DNA of 64,000 nt. Origin: Sinorhizobium arboris LMG 14919 (GTDB lineage Bacteria > Pseudomonadota > Alphaproteobacteria > Rhizobiales > Rhizobiaceae). Within the stretch, counting starts at the first letter, position 1. Each line of letters starts with the position of its first letter. The stretch lies in NCBI RefSeq assembly GCF_000427465.1, contig NZ_ATYB01000014.1, positions 1,759,570 through 1,823,569 on the forward strand. The letters run 5' to 3'. Shown in pieces: positions 47,034 through 56,022 of the stretch. The position numbers were made by a program, and so were the translations under genes. Under the pieces are notes generated by a model. That model was not told the origin of the DNA. It made no database searches and saw nothing but the letters and a program-made list of their open reading frames with translations.

Positions 47034-49514
47034 TCACCCTTTTCCCTGACAGGATTCGAGATCGCAGACCCTGAATCGTGGGCTCGCGCCCGCGACGAGC
47101 GGTACCCTCGGCGTGAAACGGATCGATTTCGTCTCGGCGGCGGTCAGATCGAAGGCATTGTCGGAATAGCGCCCCTCGACATCGGCCTCGATCATCACGT
47201 ACAGCGCCAGCCCGGCGGCGCTTGCGGCGACGTCGAAGGAACCGTCCGGCCGAGGCACTGCCTCGATGGTCAGGCCGGAAGGCGCGAGATCGAGCGCTTT
47301 ATAGGTGCCGTGGACATAGTGCCCCTCGCCCCTTGCCCCGTCCGAAGCCTCGAATGACCAGAAGAGCAGCGTGTCGGCAGGGATGTCTCTTGCGGCAACG
47401 GCGGCGAGCGTCGCCGCCCGATCGGGCGAACACGTCCCCGCGGCGGCGAGCAGCGGTTGCCGTTTGCCGTCGAGCGACACGAGGAACGCCTGCAATTCGA
47501 CCGTCACCGGCTCGGCCGTGTCGTTCACCATCGAGAAGGCGATCTCCCGCCCATCCGCGGAGGGAATTGCTGCTACGGCAACCGGCTGGAAGAAGCGGCG
47601 CGCCATGTAGTGCATCGCCTTCCAATGTCCGCCATAGTCGAGGCTCGACCAGGAGGCGACAGGCCAGGTGTCGTTAAGCTGCCAGTAAAGCGTACCCATG
47701 CAATGGGGCTTGAGCGACCGCCAGTAGTCGACGGCTGTTCGGATCGCGAGCCCCTGTTGAATCTGACTCAAATAGACGAAGCTCGGAAAGTCCTTCGGGA
47801 AACGGAAATAGCGAAACATCGTGCCGGCAATCCGCTCGTTTCCGCCGGCGTTCTTCTGATGCGCCTCCATCACCGGCGAGGCGATATTGAGGTCGCGCTC
47901 CCTGGCGAACTGCCGGATCACCGGCATCGAGGTATAGGACTGGAATCCGAATTCCGAGCAGAAGCGCGGCCGGACCGTGCGGTAATTGTCGAAGGACTTG
48001 TTCTCGTGCCAGACGGACCAGTAGTGCATATCGCCGGCGCCATCGGCATGCCAGGCATCGCCGAAATCCAGATAGCCGGCGGACGGGCTCGATGGCCACC
48101 AGATCGCTTCCGGGAAGGCCTGCTTCATCGCCGCCTCGACCGTCCGGTTCAGGCGATCGTAGGAGACGAGATAGCGGTCGCGATCCTTGCGGCTTTCCTC
48201 GAACCAGGTAAGCGCGCCGACAAGCTCGTTGTCGCCGCACCAGAGCGCGATCGACGGATGAGTCGATAGCCGCCGAACCTGATAATCCACTTCGGCCGCA
48301 ACGTTCTCCAGGAAATCCGGCGTCGACGGATAGAGATTGCAGGCAAACATGAAATCCTGCCAGACGAGCAGACCGAGCCGGTCGCAAAGGTCGTAGAACC
48401 AGTCGGGCTCGTAGAATCCGCCGCCCCAGACGCGGATCATGTTCATGTTCGCGTCGACCGCGGAGCGAAGGAGATCCTCAACCGCCTCCCGCGTGACACG
48501 CGACCTGAGCGCATCCGCCGGGATCCAGTTGGCGCCGCGGCAAAAGATCTCGCGGCCGTTTATCCGGAAGGCGAAGCGGCTCCCCGCCTCATCCCTGTCG
48601 GTGACGAGCTCGATCGTGCGGAAACCTATCTGACGCGTGACGCTCTCGCCGGGCACCTCCACCTTGAGCGTCGAGAACGCCTGATCGCCGCTGCCGGCCG
48701 GCCACCAGCGCCTGGGCTCCTGCACCGTAAAGACATGGGTGATGCGCGTTTCCCCGGCCCCGACAGCGCAATCCAGCCTTTCGCGCACGCCGTCCAGCGT
48801 GAAATGCAGCGGCACGATCCCCGGCTCACGGGCGAAGAGTTGGACCGTCACCTGCAGATCGACGCAGTCGCCCTCCAGCCATACCTGGCGGGTGGTGACA
48901 TGTTCGATGCGTGCCGTTTCCAGTCGGCAGAGCGCCAGCGAGCCATAGATCCCGAGCGGCGCGATGGCGATATTCCAGTCCCAGCCGAAATGGCATTGCG
49001 GCTTGCGCAGCATGTTGCCGTTGGCGATCGGCGAATTGCCGTCATGATAGGGCACATAGAAGGGTTGCGCCGCCTGCCGCCGCGCGCCCTCCGCAATTGC
49101 CGAATGAAGGACGATACGAATGCGGTTCTCGCCGGCGACAATGGCATTCGAGACGTCGGGGCGATAGCGGCGGAAGCAGTTGTCTGCCGTCAGCACGAGC
49201 TGTTCGTTGACGAAGACCGAGGCGACCGTATCGATGCTTTCCAGGTCGAGGTACCATCCCCCGTTCAGATCGTCGGCATCGATGACGACGGTGCGCTCGA
49301 GCACCCACTCCTTGTGAGCGATCCACTGGATATCGGCCTCGTTTCGGCCGCTATAGGGATCGCCGATGACATCGGCTCGCTGCAGCGCGCTGTGCACGTC
49401 GCCCGGCAGCTCGATGGTCAGTGCGTGGCTGTTGTCGGCCGAGGCAAGCAGCCAATCGCCGGCAAGATCGATACGGATGGCATCGCGGTTCGCGGTCTCG
49501 GAAGACATTTCCAT
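47034..49514 (-). CDS. Glycoside hydrolase family 2 beta-mannosidase-like enzyme
   Basis: About 826 residues; start among 49556, 49514 and 49508 is uncertain. Architecture: sugar-binding jelly roll, immunoglobulin-like domain, then TIM barrel. Acid/base Glu in WCGDNELVGAL, nucleophile Glu in FCSEFGFQSY. PQCHFGWDWN is diagnostic for beta-mannosidases within GH2. No leader, so it is cytoplasmic, hydrolysing mannosides brought in by the adjacent ABC importer. The C-terminal beta-sandwich is complete. Confidence 0.9.
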   Translation of the reverse strand: MEMSSETANRDAIRIDLAGDWLLASADNSHALTIELPGDVHSALQRADVIGDPYSGRNEADIQWIAHKEWVLERTVVIDADDLNGGWYLDLESIDTVASVFVNEQLVLTADNCFRRYRPDVSNAIVAGENRIRIVLHSAIAEGARRQAAQPFYVPYHDGNSPIANGNMLRKPQCHFGWDWNIAIAPLGIYGSLALCRLETARIEHVTTRQVWLEGDCVDLQVTVQLFAREPGIVPLHFTLDGVRERLDCAVGAGETRITHVFTVQEPRRWWPAGSGDQAFSTLKVEVPGESVTRQIGFRTIELVTDRDEAGSRFAFRINGREIFCRGANWIPADALRSRVTREAVEDLLRSAVDANMNMIRVWGGGFYEPDWFYDLCDRLGLLVWQDFMFACNLYPSTPDFLENVAAEVDYQVRRLSTHPSIALWCGDNELVGALTWFEESRKDRDRYLVSYDRLNRTVEAAMKQAFPEAIWWPSSPSAGYLDFGDAWHADGAGDMHYWSVWHENKSFDNYRTVRPRFCSEFGFQSYTSMPVIRQFARERDLNIASPVMEAHQKNAGGNERIAGTMFRYFRFPKDFPSFVYLSQIQQGLAIRTAVDYWRSLKPHCMGTLYWQLNDTWPVASWSSLDYGGHWKAMHYMARRFFQPVAVAAIPSADGREIAFSMVNDTAEPVTVELQAFLVSLDGKRQPLLAAAGTCSPDRAATLAAVAARDIPADTLLFWSFEASDGARGEGHYVHGTYKALDLAPSGLTIEAVPRPDGSFDVAASAAGLALYVMIEADVEGRYSDNAFDLTAAETKSIRFTPRVPLVAGASPRFRVCDLESCQGKG

Positions 49515-49600
49515 GGTCCATTCGTGCGCCGGCGGACTGTACCGGCGCCGTTTCATTGACGCGAACCGGAGCCTCCTACCCCGGTCCGCTTCGCGGCCTG

Positions 49601-50686
49601 TCAGAGGCGGTTTTCGCTCTCGGCGTCAAAGATCGATGCGACGCCCATGTCGAAGGAAAGGCGCACGGTGCTGCCCGGCGGGTAGCGCCTCTGGCCGGCG
49701 ATCCGCACCGACATCGATTGGCCGGCAAATGTCAGCCATAGAAGGTTGTCCGCGCCCATCGGCTCCTCGATGTCGACGATCGCCTGATGCGCCTGCTCGC
49801 CGTCCCTTGCCTCATCGACCTTCACGTGCTCCGGCCGCAGGCCGAGCACGACTTTCTGGCCCGGCCGCAGTTCGGTTCGTGCCGGATAATCGGTCACGTC
49901 GAAGACGACGCTGCCGACCCGAACGAAGCTGCTTCCGTCGTTCGTCTCCACCGCGCCGCGGAAGAAGTTCATCGACGGCGAACCGATGAATCCGGCGACG
50001 AACAGGTTCTCCGGAGCGTTGTAGATGGTCATTGGATCGGCAAGCTGCTGAATCACGCCGCTTTTCATGACGGCGATCCGGTCGGCAAGCGTCAACGCTT
50101 CGATCTGGTCATGGGTGACATAGATCATCGTATTCTTCAGCGACTGGTGCAGGCGTTTGATCTCCACGCGCAGTTCGGAGCGCAGCTTGGCGTCGAGGTT
50201 CGACAGCGGCTCGTCGAACAGGAAGACGTCCACATCGCGCACCAGCGCGCGCCCGATCGCCACACGCTGCCGCTGACCGCCGGAGAGCTCCGATGGCTTG
50301 CGCTTGAGCAATGGCTCGATCTGCAGGATCTCCGCTGCACGCTTCACGCGCTTGTCGATTTCGGCCGTCGGGATCTTGGCGACCTTCAAGCCGAAGGAGA
50401 GATTCTTCTCGACCGTCATCTGCGGATAGAGCGCATAGGACTGGAACACCATGCCGATGCCGCGGTCCTTCGGCTCCTCCCAGGTGACGTTGCGGTCCTT
50501 GATGAAGATCTGCCCGTCAGAAACGTCGAGCAGCCCGGCAATGCAATTGAGCAGCGTGGACTTGCCGCACCCGGAAGAGCCGAGCAGGACGAGGAATTCC
50601 CCGTGATCGATGTCGAGATTGAGCCTGTCGAGCACGGTGACGGCACCGAAATTCAACGACAGATCCCTGACAGATACGCTTGTCAT
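49601..50686 (-). CDS. Sugar ABC importer ATP-binding protein (MalK/UgpC class)
   Basis: 361 residues. Walker A GSSGCGKST, signature LSGGQRQRVAIGRALVR, Walker B VFLFDEPLSNLDA, H-loop YVTHDQIEA, and a C-terminal OB-fold (TOBE) regulatory domain (VVLGLRPEHVKV). It powers the two permeases encoded upstream, with six bases between genes. Confidence 0.94.
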   Translation of the reverse strand: MTSVSVRDLSLNFGAVTVLDRLNLDIDHGEFLVLLGSSGCGKSTLLNCIAGLLDVSDGQIFIKDRNVTWEEPKDRGIGMVFQSYALYPQMTVEKNLSFGLKVAKIPTAEIDKRVKRAAEILQIEPLLKRKPSELSGGQRQRVAIGRALVRDVDVFLFDEPLSNLDAKLRSELRVEIKRLHQSLKNTMIYVTHDQIEALTLADRIAVMKSGVIQQLADPMTIYNAPENLFVAGFIGSPSMNFFRGAVETNDGSSFVRVGSVVFDVTDYPARTELRPGQKVVLGLRPEHVKVDEARDGEQAHQAIVDIEEPMGADNLLWLTFAGQSMSVRIAGQRRYPPGSTVRLSFDMGVASIFDAESENRL

Positions 50687-50692
50687 GCTTGC

Positions 50693-51631
50693 TTATCCTT
50701 TCACTGCGCCGGCTGCGATGCCGCGGACGAACAGGCGGCCGGAAACGAAATAGACCGTCAACGGCACGAGGCCGGTCAGGATCGTGGCCGCCATGTTGAC
50801 GTTGTATTCCTTCACGCCCTGAACCGAGTTGACGATGTTGTTGAGCTGGACCGTCATCGGGTAGTATTCCGGCCGGGTGAAGACCACGCCGAAAAGGAAG
50901 TCGTTCCAGATTCCGGTCACCTGGAGGATCATCGCAACCACGAAGATCGGGAGTGACATCGGCAACATGATCTTGAAATAGATCGTCCAGAACCCTGCGC
51001 CGTCGACACGTGCGGCCTTGAAGAGCTCCTCCGGCAGCCCGGCAAAGTAGTTGCGGAACAGCAGGGTCAGGATCGGCATGCCGAAAATCGTGTGCACGAT
51101 GATCAGCCCGGTCAGCGTTCCGTAGACGCCCATTTCTCTGAGCACGATCACGATCGGATAGATCATCACCTGGTAAGGGATGAAGGCGCCGACGATGAGG
51201 ATGGTGAAGAACAGATCGGCGCCCTTGAAGCGCCAGTTGGCGAGCGCGTAGCCGTTCACGGAGGCGATTGCGATCGAGATGATCACGGACGGCACGGTGA
51301 TGCGCACCGAATTCCAGAATCCGCGGGAAAGCCCATCGCAATTAAGTCCGGTACAGGCCTCCGCCCAGGCTTTCACCCAGGGCTCGAAAGTGATCTCGAG
51401 CGGCGGCGCGAAGATGTTGCCGACGCGGATCTCGGGCATGCCTTTGAGCGAGGTGACGACCATCACGTAAAGCGGCAGCAGGTAATAGAGCGCCACGACG
51501 ATCAGAGTGCCGTAGACGATGATGTTGCGGCGGGAGAGCGTCCTGCGCGGCTTTCTGCCGCGAGGGCCCGCCACGAGGCCGGGGGCAGTCTCGTAAGCCG
51601 CAGCCATGCTGTTATTGGCGATGTTATCCAC
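50693..51631 (-). CDS. Sugar ABC importer permease (MalG class)
   Basis: 312 residues, six helices, with the EAA loop EELFKAARVDGAGFWTIYFK contacting the ATPase. The N-terminal extension of about 35 residues is Arg-rich. It overlaps the preceding permease gene by 8 bases. Confidence 0.93.
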   Translation of the reverse strand: MDNIANNSMAAAYETAPGLVAGPRGRKPRRTLSRRNIIVYGTLIVVALYYLLPLYVMVVTSLKGMPEIRVGNIFAPPLEITFEPWVKAWAEACTGLNCDGLSRGFWNSVRITVPSVIISIAIASVNGYALANWRFKGADLFFTILIVGAFIPYQVMIYPIVIVLREMGVYGTLTGLIIVHTIFGMPILTLLFRNYFAGLPEELFKAARVDGAGFWTIYFKIMLPMSLPIFVVAMILQVTGIWNDFLFGVVFTRPEYYPMTVQLNNIVNSVQGVKEYNVNMAATILTGLVPLTVYFVSGRLFVRGIAAGAVKG

Positions 51632-52532
51632 GCTTGCGGCCTCCTCCGAACTCCAGATATGCCCACGGCACGATGATGATGGCGACGGTCACGAGCATCA
51701 TGGTGGAGGCAGCAAAACCCTGGCCCAGGTTCTGCGCCTGGAACATGTAGTCGTAGACGTATTTCGCGGGCACCTCGGAGGCGATCCCCGGGCCGCCGCT
51801 CGTCTGCGCCACCACGAGGTCGTAGACCTTGACGATGCCGCTGGCGATGATCACCAGGGTTGTGATGAAGACGCCGCGCATCATCGGGATGATGATCAGC
51901 AGATAGGTCTTCCACATCGGGATGCCGTCGACCCGCGCCGCTTTCCAGATGTCCTCGTCGATCCCTCGCAGGCCGGCGAGCATCAGGCACATGACGAGGC
52001 CCGTCCCCTGCCACAATGCGGCGATGAGAATGCCGTAGATGACGATGTTCGAATTGTAGAGCGGATCGAAGGAAAAGCTCGTCCACCCGAGAGACCTGAC
52101 GATCGACTGGACTCCGTATTGCGGATTGAGCAGCCATTGCCAGACGAGACCGGTGACGATGAACGACAGGGCGAAGGGATAGAGCATGATCGTCCGGAAC
52201 GTGTTCTCGAAACGGATCTTCTGGTCCATCAGGGCGGCCAGCACGAAGCCGATCACCAGGCTGAACACCAGCGAGAGGCAACCGAAGACCGCCAGGTTCT
52301 GGATCGAGACCAGCCAGCGAGGGGCGGCCCACAGCCGCTCGTACTGATCGAAGCCGACGAAGGCGAGCCGCGGCAGGAGCTTGGAATTGGTAAAGGAGTA
52401 GACGACCGTCCAGGCCGTGCCGCCCACGAAGATGACCATGGCCGTGAGTATCATCGGGACAGAGGCGATCTTCGCGTTCAGGTTTCGCAGCCACTGGTTC
52501 GGCCGCGCCGAACCACGTGTTAGACCTGTCAT
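51624..52532 (-). CDS. Sugar ABC importer permease (MalF class)
   Basis: About 302 residues from ATG 52532 (GGAGG upstream). Six helices and the EAA loop DEDIWKAARVDGIPMWKTYL. Forms a heterodimer with the following permease. Confidence 0.93.
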   Translation of the reverse strand: MTGLTRGSARPNQWLRNLNAKIASVPMILTAMVIFVGGTAWTVVYSFTNSKLLPRLAFVGFDQYERLWAAPRWLVSIQNLAVFGCLSLVFSLVIGFVLAALMDQKIRFENTFRTIMLYPFALSFIVTGLVWQWLLNPQYGVQSIVRSLGWTSFSFDPLYNSNIVIYGILIAALWQGTGLVMCLMLAGLRGIDEDIWKAARVDGIPMWKTYLLIIIPMMRGVFITTLVIIASGIVKVYDLVVAQTSGGPGIASEVPAKYVYDYMFQAQNLGQGFAASTMMLVTVAIIIVPWAYLEFGGGRKRG

Positions 52533-52763
52533 GTTTCCTCCTCCGGAGCTGCAAAAGGTTTTCGTGTGATGGGCACCGCCGGAAATGCGCCGCCGGCAGC
52601 CGAAGCCCATTGCCGCCCTCGCTCACCACACCTGCGCCGACGAAAATCAGCGCAGGCGGCACGATTGTCATCGTGCCCTCGGTGAGGAAGGGTCAGCCCC
52701 GTCAAGCGGGACTTGGAGCGCCGTGCGTCCAGATGGACGCACCGCTGCGCCAGAGCGCGACTC

Positions 52764-53999
52764 TCAATCAGCAGCCGCGATGATGTCGGCGAAACGCTTC
52801 TGCGCATCTTCCGGCGTCATGGAGTGGTTCGCGAAGAACTCGGAGAAGAGGTCCTCCTTCTGCTTCTGGCTGTCGGCCGACAGAAGCTGGTCCGTGCCCT
52901 GGATCACATTGCCCTTGGCGAGGATATCGAGGCCCTTCTTCATGCAGTCATTGGCGGCGGCAAGGTCGACGTCGCCGCGCACCGGCAGAGAGCCTTTTTT
53001 CAGATTGAAGGCCACCTGCGTTTCCGGCTTGAGCAAGGTCGATGCCAGCACTTCCTGCGCCTTCGACTTTTCCTCATCTTCCAGAAGCGGGAAGTAGAAC
53101 GCGTCGCCGCCGGTCGAGATCACCTCGTTGACGCCGAGGCCCGGCAGGCAGGTGTAGTCCACGCCGGCTTTCTGGCCGGCGAGCTGGAACTCGCCCTGGG
53201 CCCAGTCGCCCATGATCTGCCCGCCGGCCCTGCCGGTGATGACCATGTTGGTCGCCTGGTTCCAGTCCTGGACGTTCGTGCCCTTCGACATGCGGCGGGC
53301 ATCGTCGGCAGCCTTGAAGACTTTCGCGATTTCAGGCCCGGCAGCCACTTCGGCATCCTTCTCGGCAAAGACTTTCTCGAAGGTTTCCTTGCCTGCGATC
53401 GCGACCATCAGTACGTCGAAGGCGCCCGCCGCCTGCCACGGCTGGCCGCCGACGGCGAGCGGGACGATTCCGGCCTTCTCGAGCGCCGGGGCCGCAGCTA
53501 CGAATTCGTCCCAGTTTTTCGGAACTTCGACGCCCGCCTGCTTGAAGGCGGCATTCGAAAGCCAGAGCCACTGCCACGAATGGATGTTGACCGGCGCGCA
53601 ATAGATCTTGCCTTCGATCGTGCAGGAGTCGAGGAGACTCGACGGCTTGACGATTTCCCTCCAATTCTCCTTGGTGGCGATGTCGGTCAGATCGCGCATC
53701 AGGCCCGCCTGCACCAGTTCTTCCGCCTGGCGGCCGTGATTGAACTGGGTGGCAGCCATTGGATCACCGCCGGTTATGCGGCTGATCATGATCGGGCGTG
53801 CCGTTCCTCCGGAGCCGGCGATCGCGCCGTCGACCCACTTGTTCCCGGTCGCATCGAAAGCTTTCGCAAGCTCGGCAACCGCGGCCGCTTCACCGCCCGA
53901 AGTCCACCAATGCGTGACCTCGAGATCGGCCGCATTGGCAGCCCCGAAGGGCAAGGCAGCGGTCGTGCACAAAGCGGCAGCCAAAAAACGCAAATTCAT
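52764..53999 (-). CDS. Sugar ABC importer substrate-binding protein
   Basis: 411 residues. Signal peptide ends near NAADLEV; family-1 binding-protein start VTHWWTSGGEAAAVAEL. CAPVNIHSWQWLWLSN and MGDWAQGEFQ suit a carbohydrate ligand with aromatic stacking. First gene of the operon; GGGAGG ribosome site. A LacI-type operator lies 16 bases upstream of its start codon. Similar proteins bind glucose, mannose or disaccharides. Confidence 0.93.
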   Translation of the reverse strand: MNLRFLAAALCTTAALPFGAANAADLEVTHWWTSGGEAAAVAELAKAFDATGNKWVDGAIAGSGGTARPIMISRITGGDPMAATQFNHGRQAEELVQAGLMRDLTDIATKENWREIVKPSSLLDSCTIEGKIYCAPVNIHSWQWLWLSNAAFKQAGVEVPKNWDEFVAAAPALEKAGIVPLAVGGQPWQAAGAFDVLMVAIAGKETFEKVFAEKDAEVAAGPEIAKVFKAADDARRMSKGTNVQDWNQATNMVITGRAGGQIMGDWAQGEFQLAGQKAGVDYTCLPGLGVNEVISTGGDAFYFPLLEDEEKSKAQEVLASTLLKPETQVAFNLKKGSLPVRGDVDLAAANDCMKKGLDILAKGNVIQGTDQLLSADSQKQKEDLFSEFFANHSMTPEDAQKRFADIIAAAD

Positions 54000-54014
54000 G
54001 AGTGTCCTCCCTCA

Positions 54015-54028
54015 CTGTAACGTTACCG
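54015..54028 (-). promoter_or_regulatory. LacI-family operator 1
   Basis: CTGTAACGTTACCG, centred on the palindrome GTAACGTTAC, directly upstream of the binding-protein ribosome site, where bound repressor would block transcription. Confidence 0.7.
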
Positions 54029-54334
54029 TAAAAACTTAGTTCAAAGAAATTCACTGCGCAACACCTACAACGGGCAATTCTCAACAAACCTGAAAATACA
54101 ACTTACGGGCGCCCAGTCCCTCGGGTAAACAGACGGCGCGGGGCCTGTTCCGAGGCAAGTCATAGAGTAGATTTTGAGCACTAACACGCTATATTATCGA
54201 GGTTTTCATTACTTCTGCACCTCAAGGACAGGATCCTGGCCTTCGCGCGTGCGATGTCGACGCTCTCGGCAACGGAACTCAACCAGAAGGCTATGCCCTT
54301 CGCATTGCAGCAACGAAAATGCTCGACATTGCAA

Positions 54335-54348
54335 CTGTATCGTTACAG
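54335..54348 (+). promoter_or_regulatory. LacI-family operator 2
   Basis: CTGTATCGTTACAG, the same half-sites as operator 1, 320 bases away and about 135 bases before the regulator start; suited to autoregulation or DNA looping. Confidence 0.7.
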
Positions 54349-54482
54349 ATTTTGGTCCGGCGCCGGCGTCGACGAATGTGGCCAGCAGCCGTAGTTCGTA
54401 TATAAGGCGGAGCGACGCGGCCTGCGGTTGCACGAGAGCGATGGCGAGCCGCGGTTCAGGAGAGCGGATTGGCGTGACTGGC

Positions 54483-55541
54483 ATGGATGGCAAAACGAAG
54501 AACAGAGCGACGATGGCGCCGGGCGAAGGCGGCAGGCCGACACTGAAGACGATCGCCTTCATGACGGGGCTCGGTGTCACCACCGTCTCGCGCGCCCTGA
54601 AAGATGCTCCCGATATCGGTGCGGAAACCAAGGAGCGCGTCCGCCTCGTAGCAAAACAAATCGGCTATCAGCCGAATCGGGCGGGCGTTCGCCTCAGGAC
54701 GGGCAAGACGAATGTCATAAGTCTCGTGCTGACGCTCGAGGAGGAGATCATGGGCATTACCAGCCCCATGGTCATCGGTATCACCGAAATCCTCGCCGGC
54801 ACTCAATATCACCTGGTCGTGACGCCTTACAGTTCGGCCAAGGATCCGCTCGGCCCGATCCGCTACATTCTCGATACCGGCGCGGCCGACGGCGTGATCA
54901 TTTCGCGAACCGAGCCCAACGATCCGCGGGTAACGCTTTTAACCGAGCGCCACCTGCCCTTCGCCACCCATGGGCGCACCGAGATGGGGCTGATCCATCC
55001 CTATCACGACTTCGATAACGAACGCTTCGCCTACGAGGCTGTACGCAAGCTCGTCGACCGAGGCAGACGGCGGCTGGTGCTCCTCGAGCCGCCGCCGAAC
55101 CTGACCTTCCACTCGCACATGCGCACCGGCTTCGAGCGGGGCCTGAGAGACTTCGGCGCGGAGGCCGTGAGCTTTCACCAGGTCAACATCGACCACAGCC
55201 TTGTTGCCATCCGCGACGCGTTCGAAAAGCTGATGCGTTCCTCCGACGCCCCGGACGGTATCGTTTCCGGCAGCGGCTCCGGCGCGATCGCCTTGATCGC
55301 CGGGATGGAAGCGGCCGGCAAGAAGATTGGCGAGGGCGCCGAAATGGTGTCGAAAGTGCCGAGCGACTTCCTGCGCTGGCTGCGCCCGGAAGTGATGACG
55401 ATGTATGAGGACATCCGTATGGCCGGACGCGAGCTCGCCAAGGCTGTGATCGGCCATATCGAAGGCCACCCGCCGGAGACGCTCCAGAGCCTCAGCCAGC
55501 CGGAATTCCAGCCACCGATGGCGAGGTCTGCGCGGTCATAG
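54483..55541 (+). CDS. LacI-family transcriptional regulator of the sugar operon
   Basis: About 352 residues from ATG 54483; upstream in-frame starts exist and none has a clear ribosome site. HTH TLKTIAFMTGLGVTTVSRAL with the hinge IGYQPNRAGVRLRTGKTNVI; periplasmic-binding-protein-like ligand domain follows. It is divergent from the sugar ABC operon and should sense the imported sugar or a product of it. Confidence 0.9.
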   Translation: MDGKTKNRATMAPGEGGRPTLKTIAFMTGLGVTTVSRALKDAPDIGAETKERVRLVAKQIGYQPNRAGVRLRTGKTNVISLVLTLEEEIMGITSPMVIGITEILAGTQYHLVVTPYSSAKDPLGPIRYILDTGAADGVIISRTEPNDPRVTLLTERHLPFATHGRTEMGLIHPYHDFDNERFAYEAVRKLVDRGRRRLVLLEPPPNLTFHSHMRTGFERGLRDFGAEAVSFHQVNIDHSLVAIRDAFEKLMRSSDAPDGIVSGSGSGAIALIAGMEAAGKKIGEGAEMVSKVPSDFLRWLRPEVMTMYEDIRMAGRELAKAVIGHIEGHPPETLQSLSQPEFQPPMARSARS

Positions 55542-55654
55542 CTCTGCCGTGCCACCCTGCAGCTTCTCATTAGCCGAGTCCGCCGTGCTTGCGGATGCAG
55601 TGGCGGGCGAAAACCTTCAGCCGAGAGAACGCGTCCGCGCCGAGACGGCAGGGC

Positions 55655-55918
55655 TCAGGTCCCCGCGACCGGCCAGTACTTGTCGTCGGTAAAATCGCTT
55701 GGAACAGGATTGAGCTGCTCGAGCTTCCCGGCGACGAAATCGATCTGCATCTTCAGGTACCGGATCGGCCCCGGGATAGGCGCGCCGGTTGCCAGGCTCC
55801 GTACGCGCCAGTGCTCATAACCTGCCGCTTTTATGCGTCTCTCCGCCTCGTCGCGGATGGTCGTCGTTTCGGCGGCCGTGACCGCCGCCCTGCCCCCTTC
55901 GATCACCGTGAATTTCAT
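55655..55918 (-). CDS. Hypothetical small protein
   Basis: 87 residues from ATG 55918 (AAGG five bases upstream). Starts MKFTVIEGGRAAVTAAETTT; contains GYEHWRVRSLATGAPIPGPI. Soluble. I do not recognise a family; it sits just downstream of gnd on the same strand. Confidence 0.6.
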   Translation of the reverse strand: MKFTVIEGGRAAVTAAETTTIRDEAERRIKAAGYEHWRVRSLATGAPIPGPIRYLKMQIDFVAGKLEQLNPVPSDFTDDKYWPVAGT

Positions 55919-56022
55919 GCGTGCCTTCTCGAATGGCTCCCTCATTGATATCCAAGCGCCGTGGTTCGCCTGGGCTTGTCGTCAGAGGGGGCGACCCAGC
56001 CGCCCCTCTGGATTATGTGAGA

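Larger units (their letters stand above)
54000..54482. other. Divergent regulatory region, sugar operon / lacI-type gene
   Basis: 483 bases with two LacI-type operators (54015-54028 and 54335-54348). In the operon direction TTGCGC-N17-TAAGTT lies just before the first operator and could be the promoter. No supported ORF apart from possible upstream starts of the regulator gene. Confidence 0.55.

Noticed and set aside
44510..47074. 854-codon open frame on the plus strand
   Set aside because: It spans three well-supported minus-strand genes (YghZ-like, Gfo/Idh, isomerase) and has no recognisable domain.
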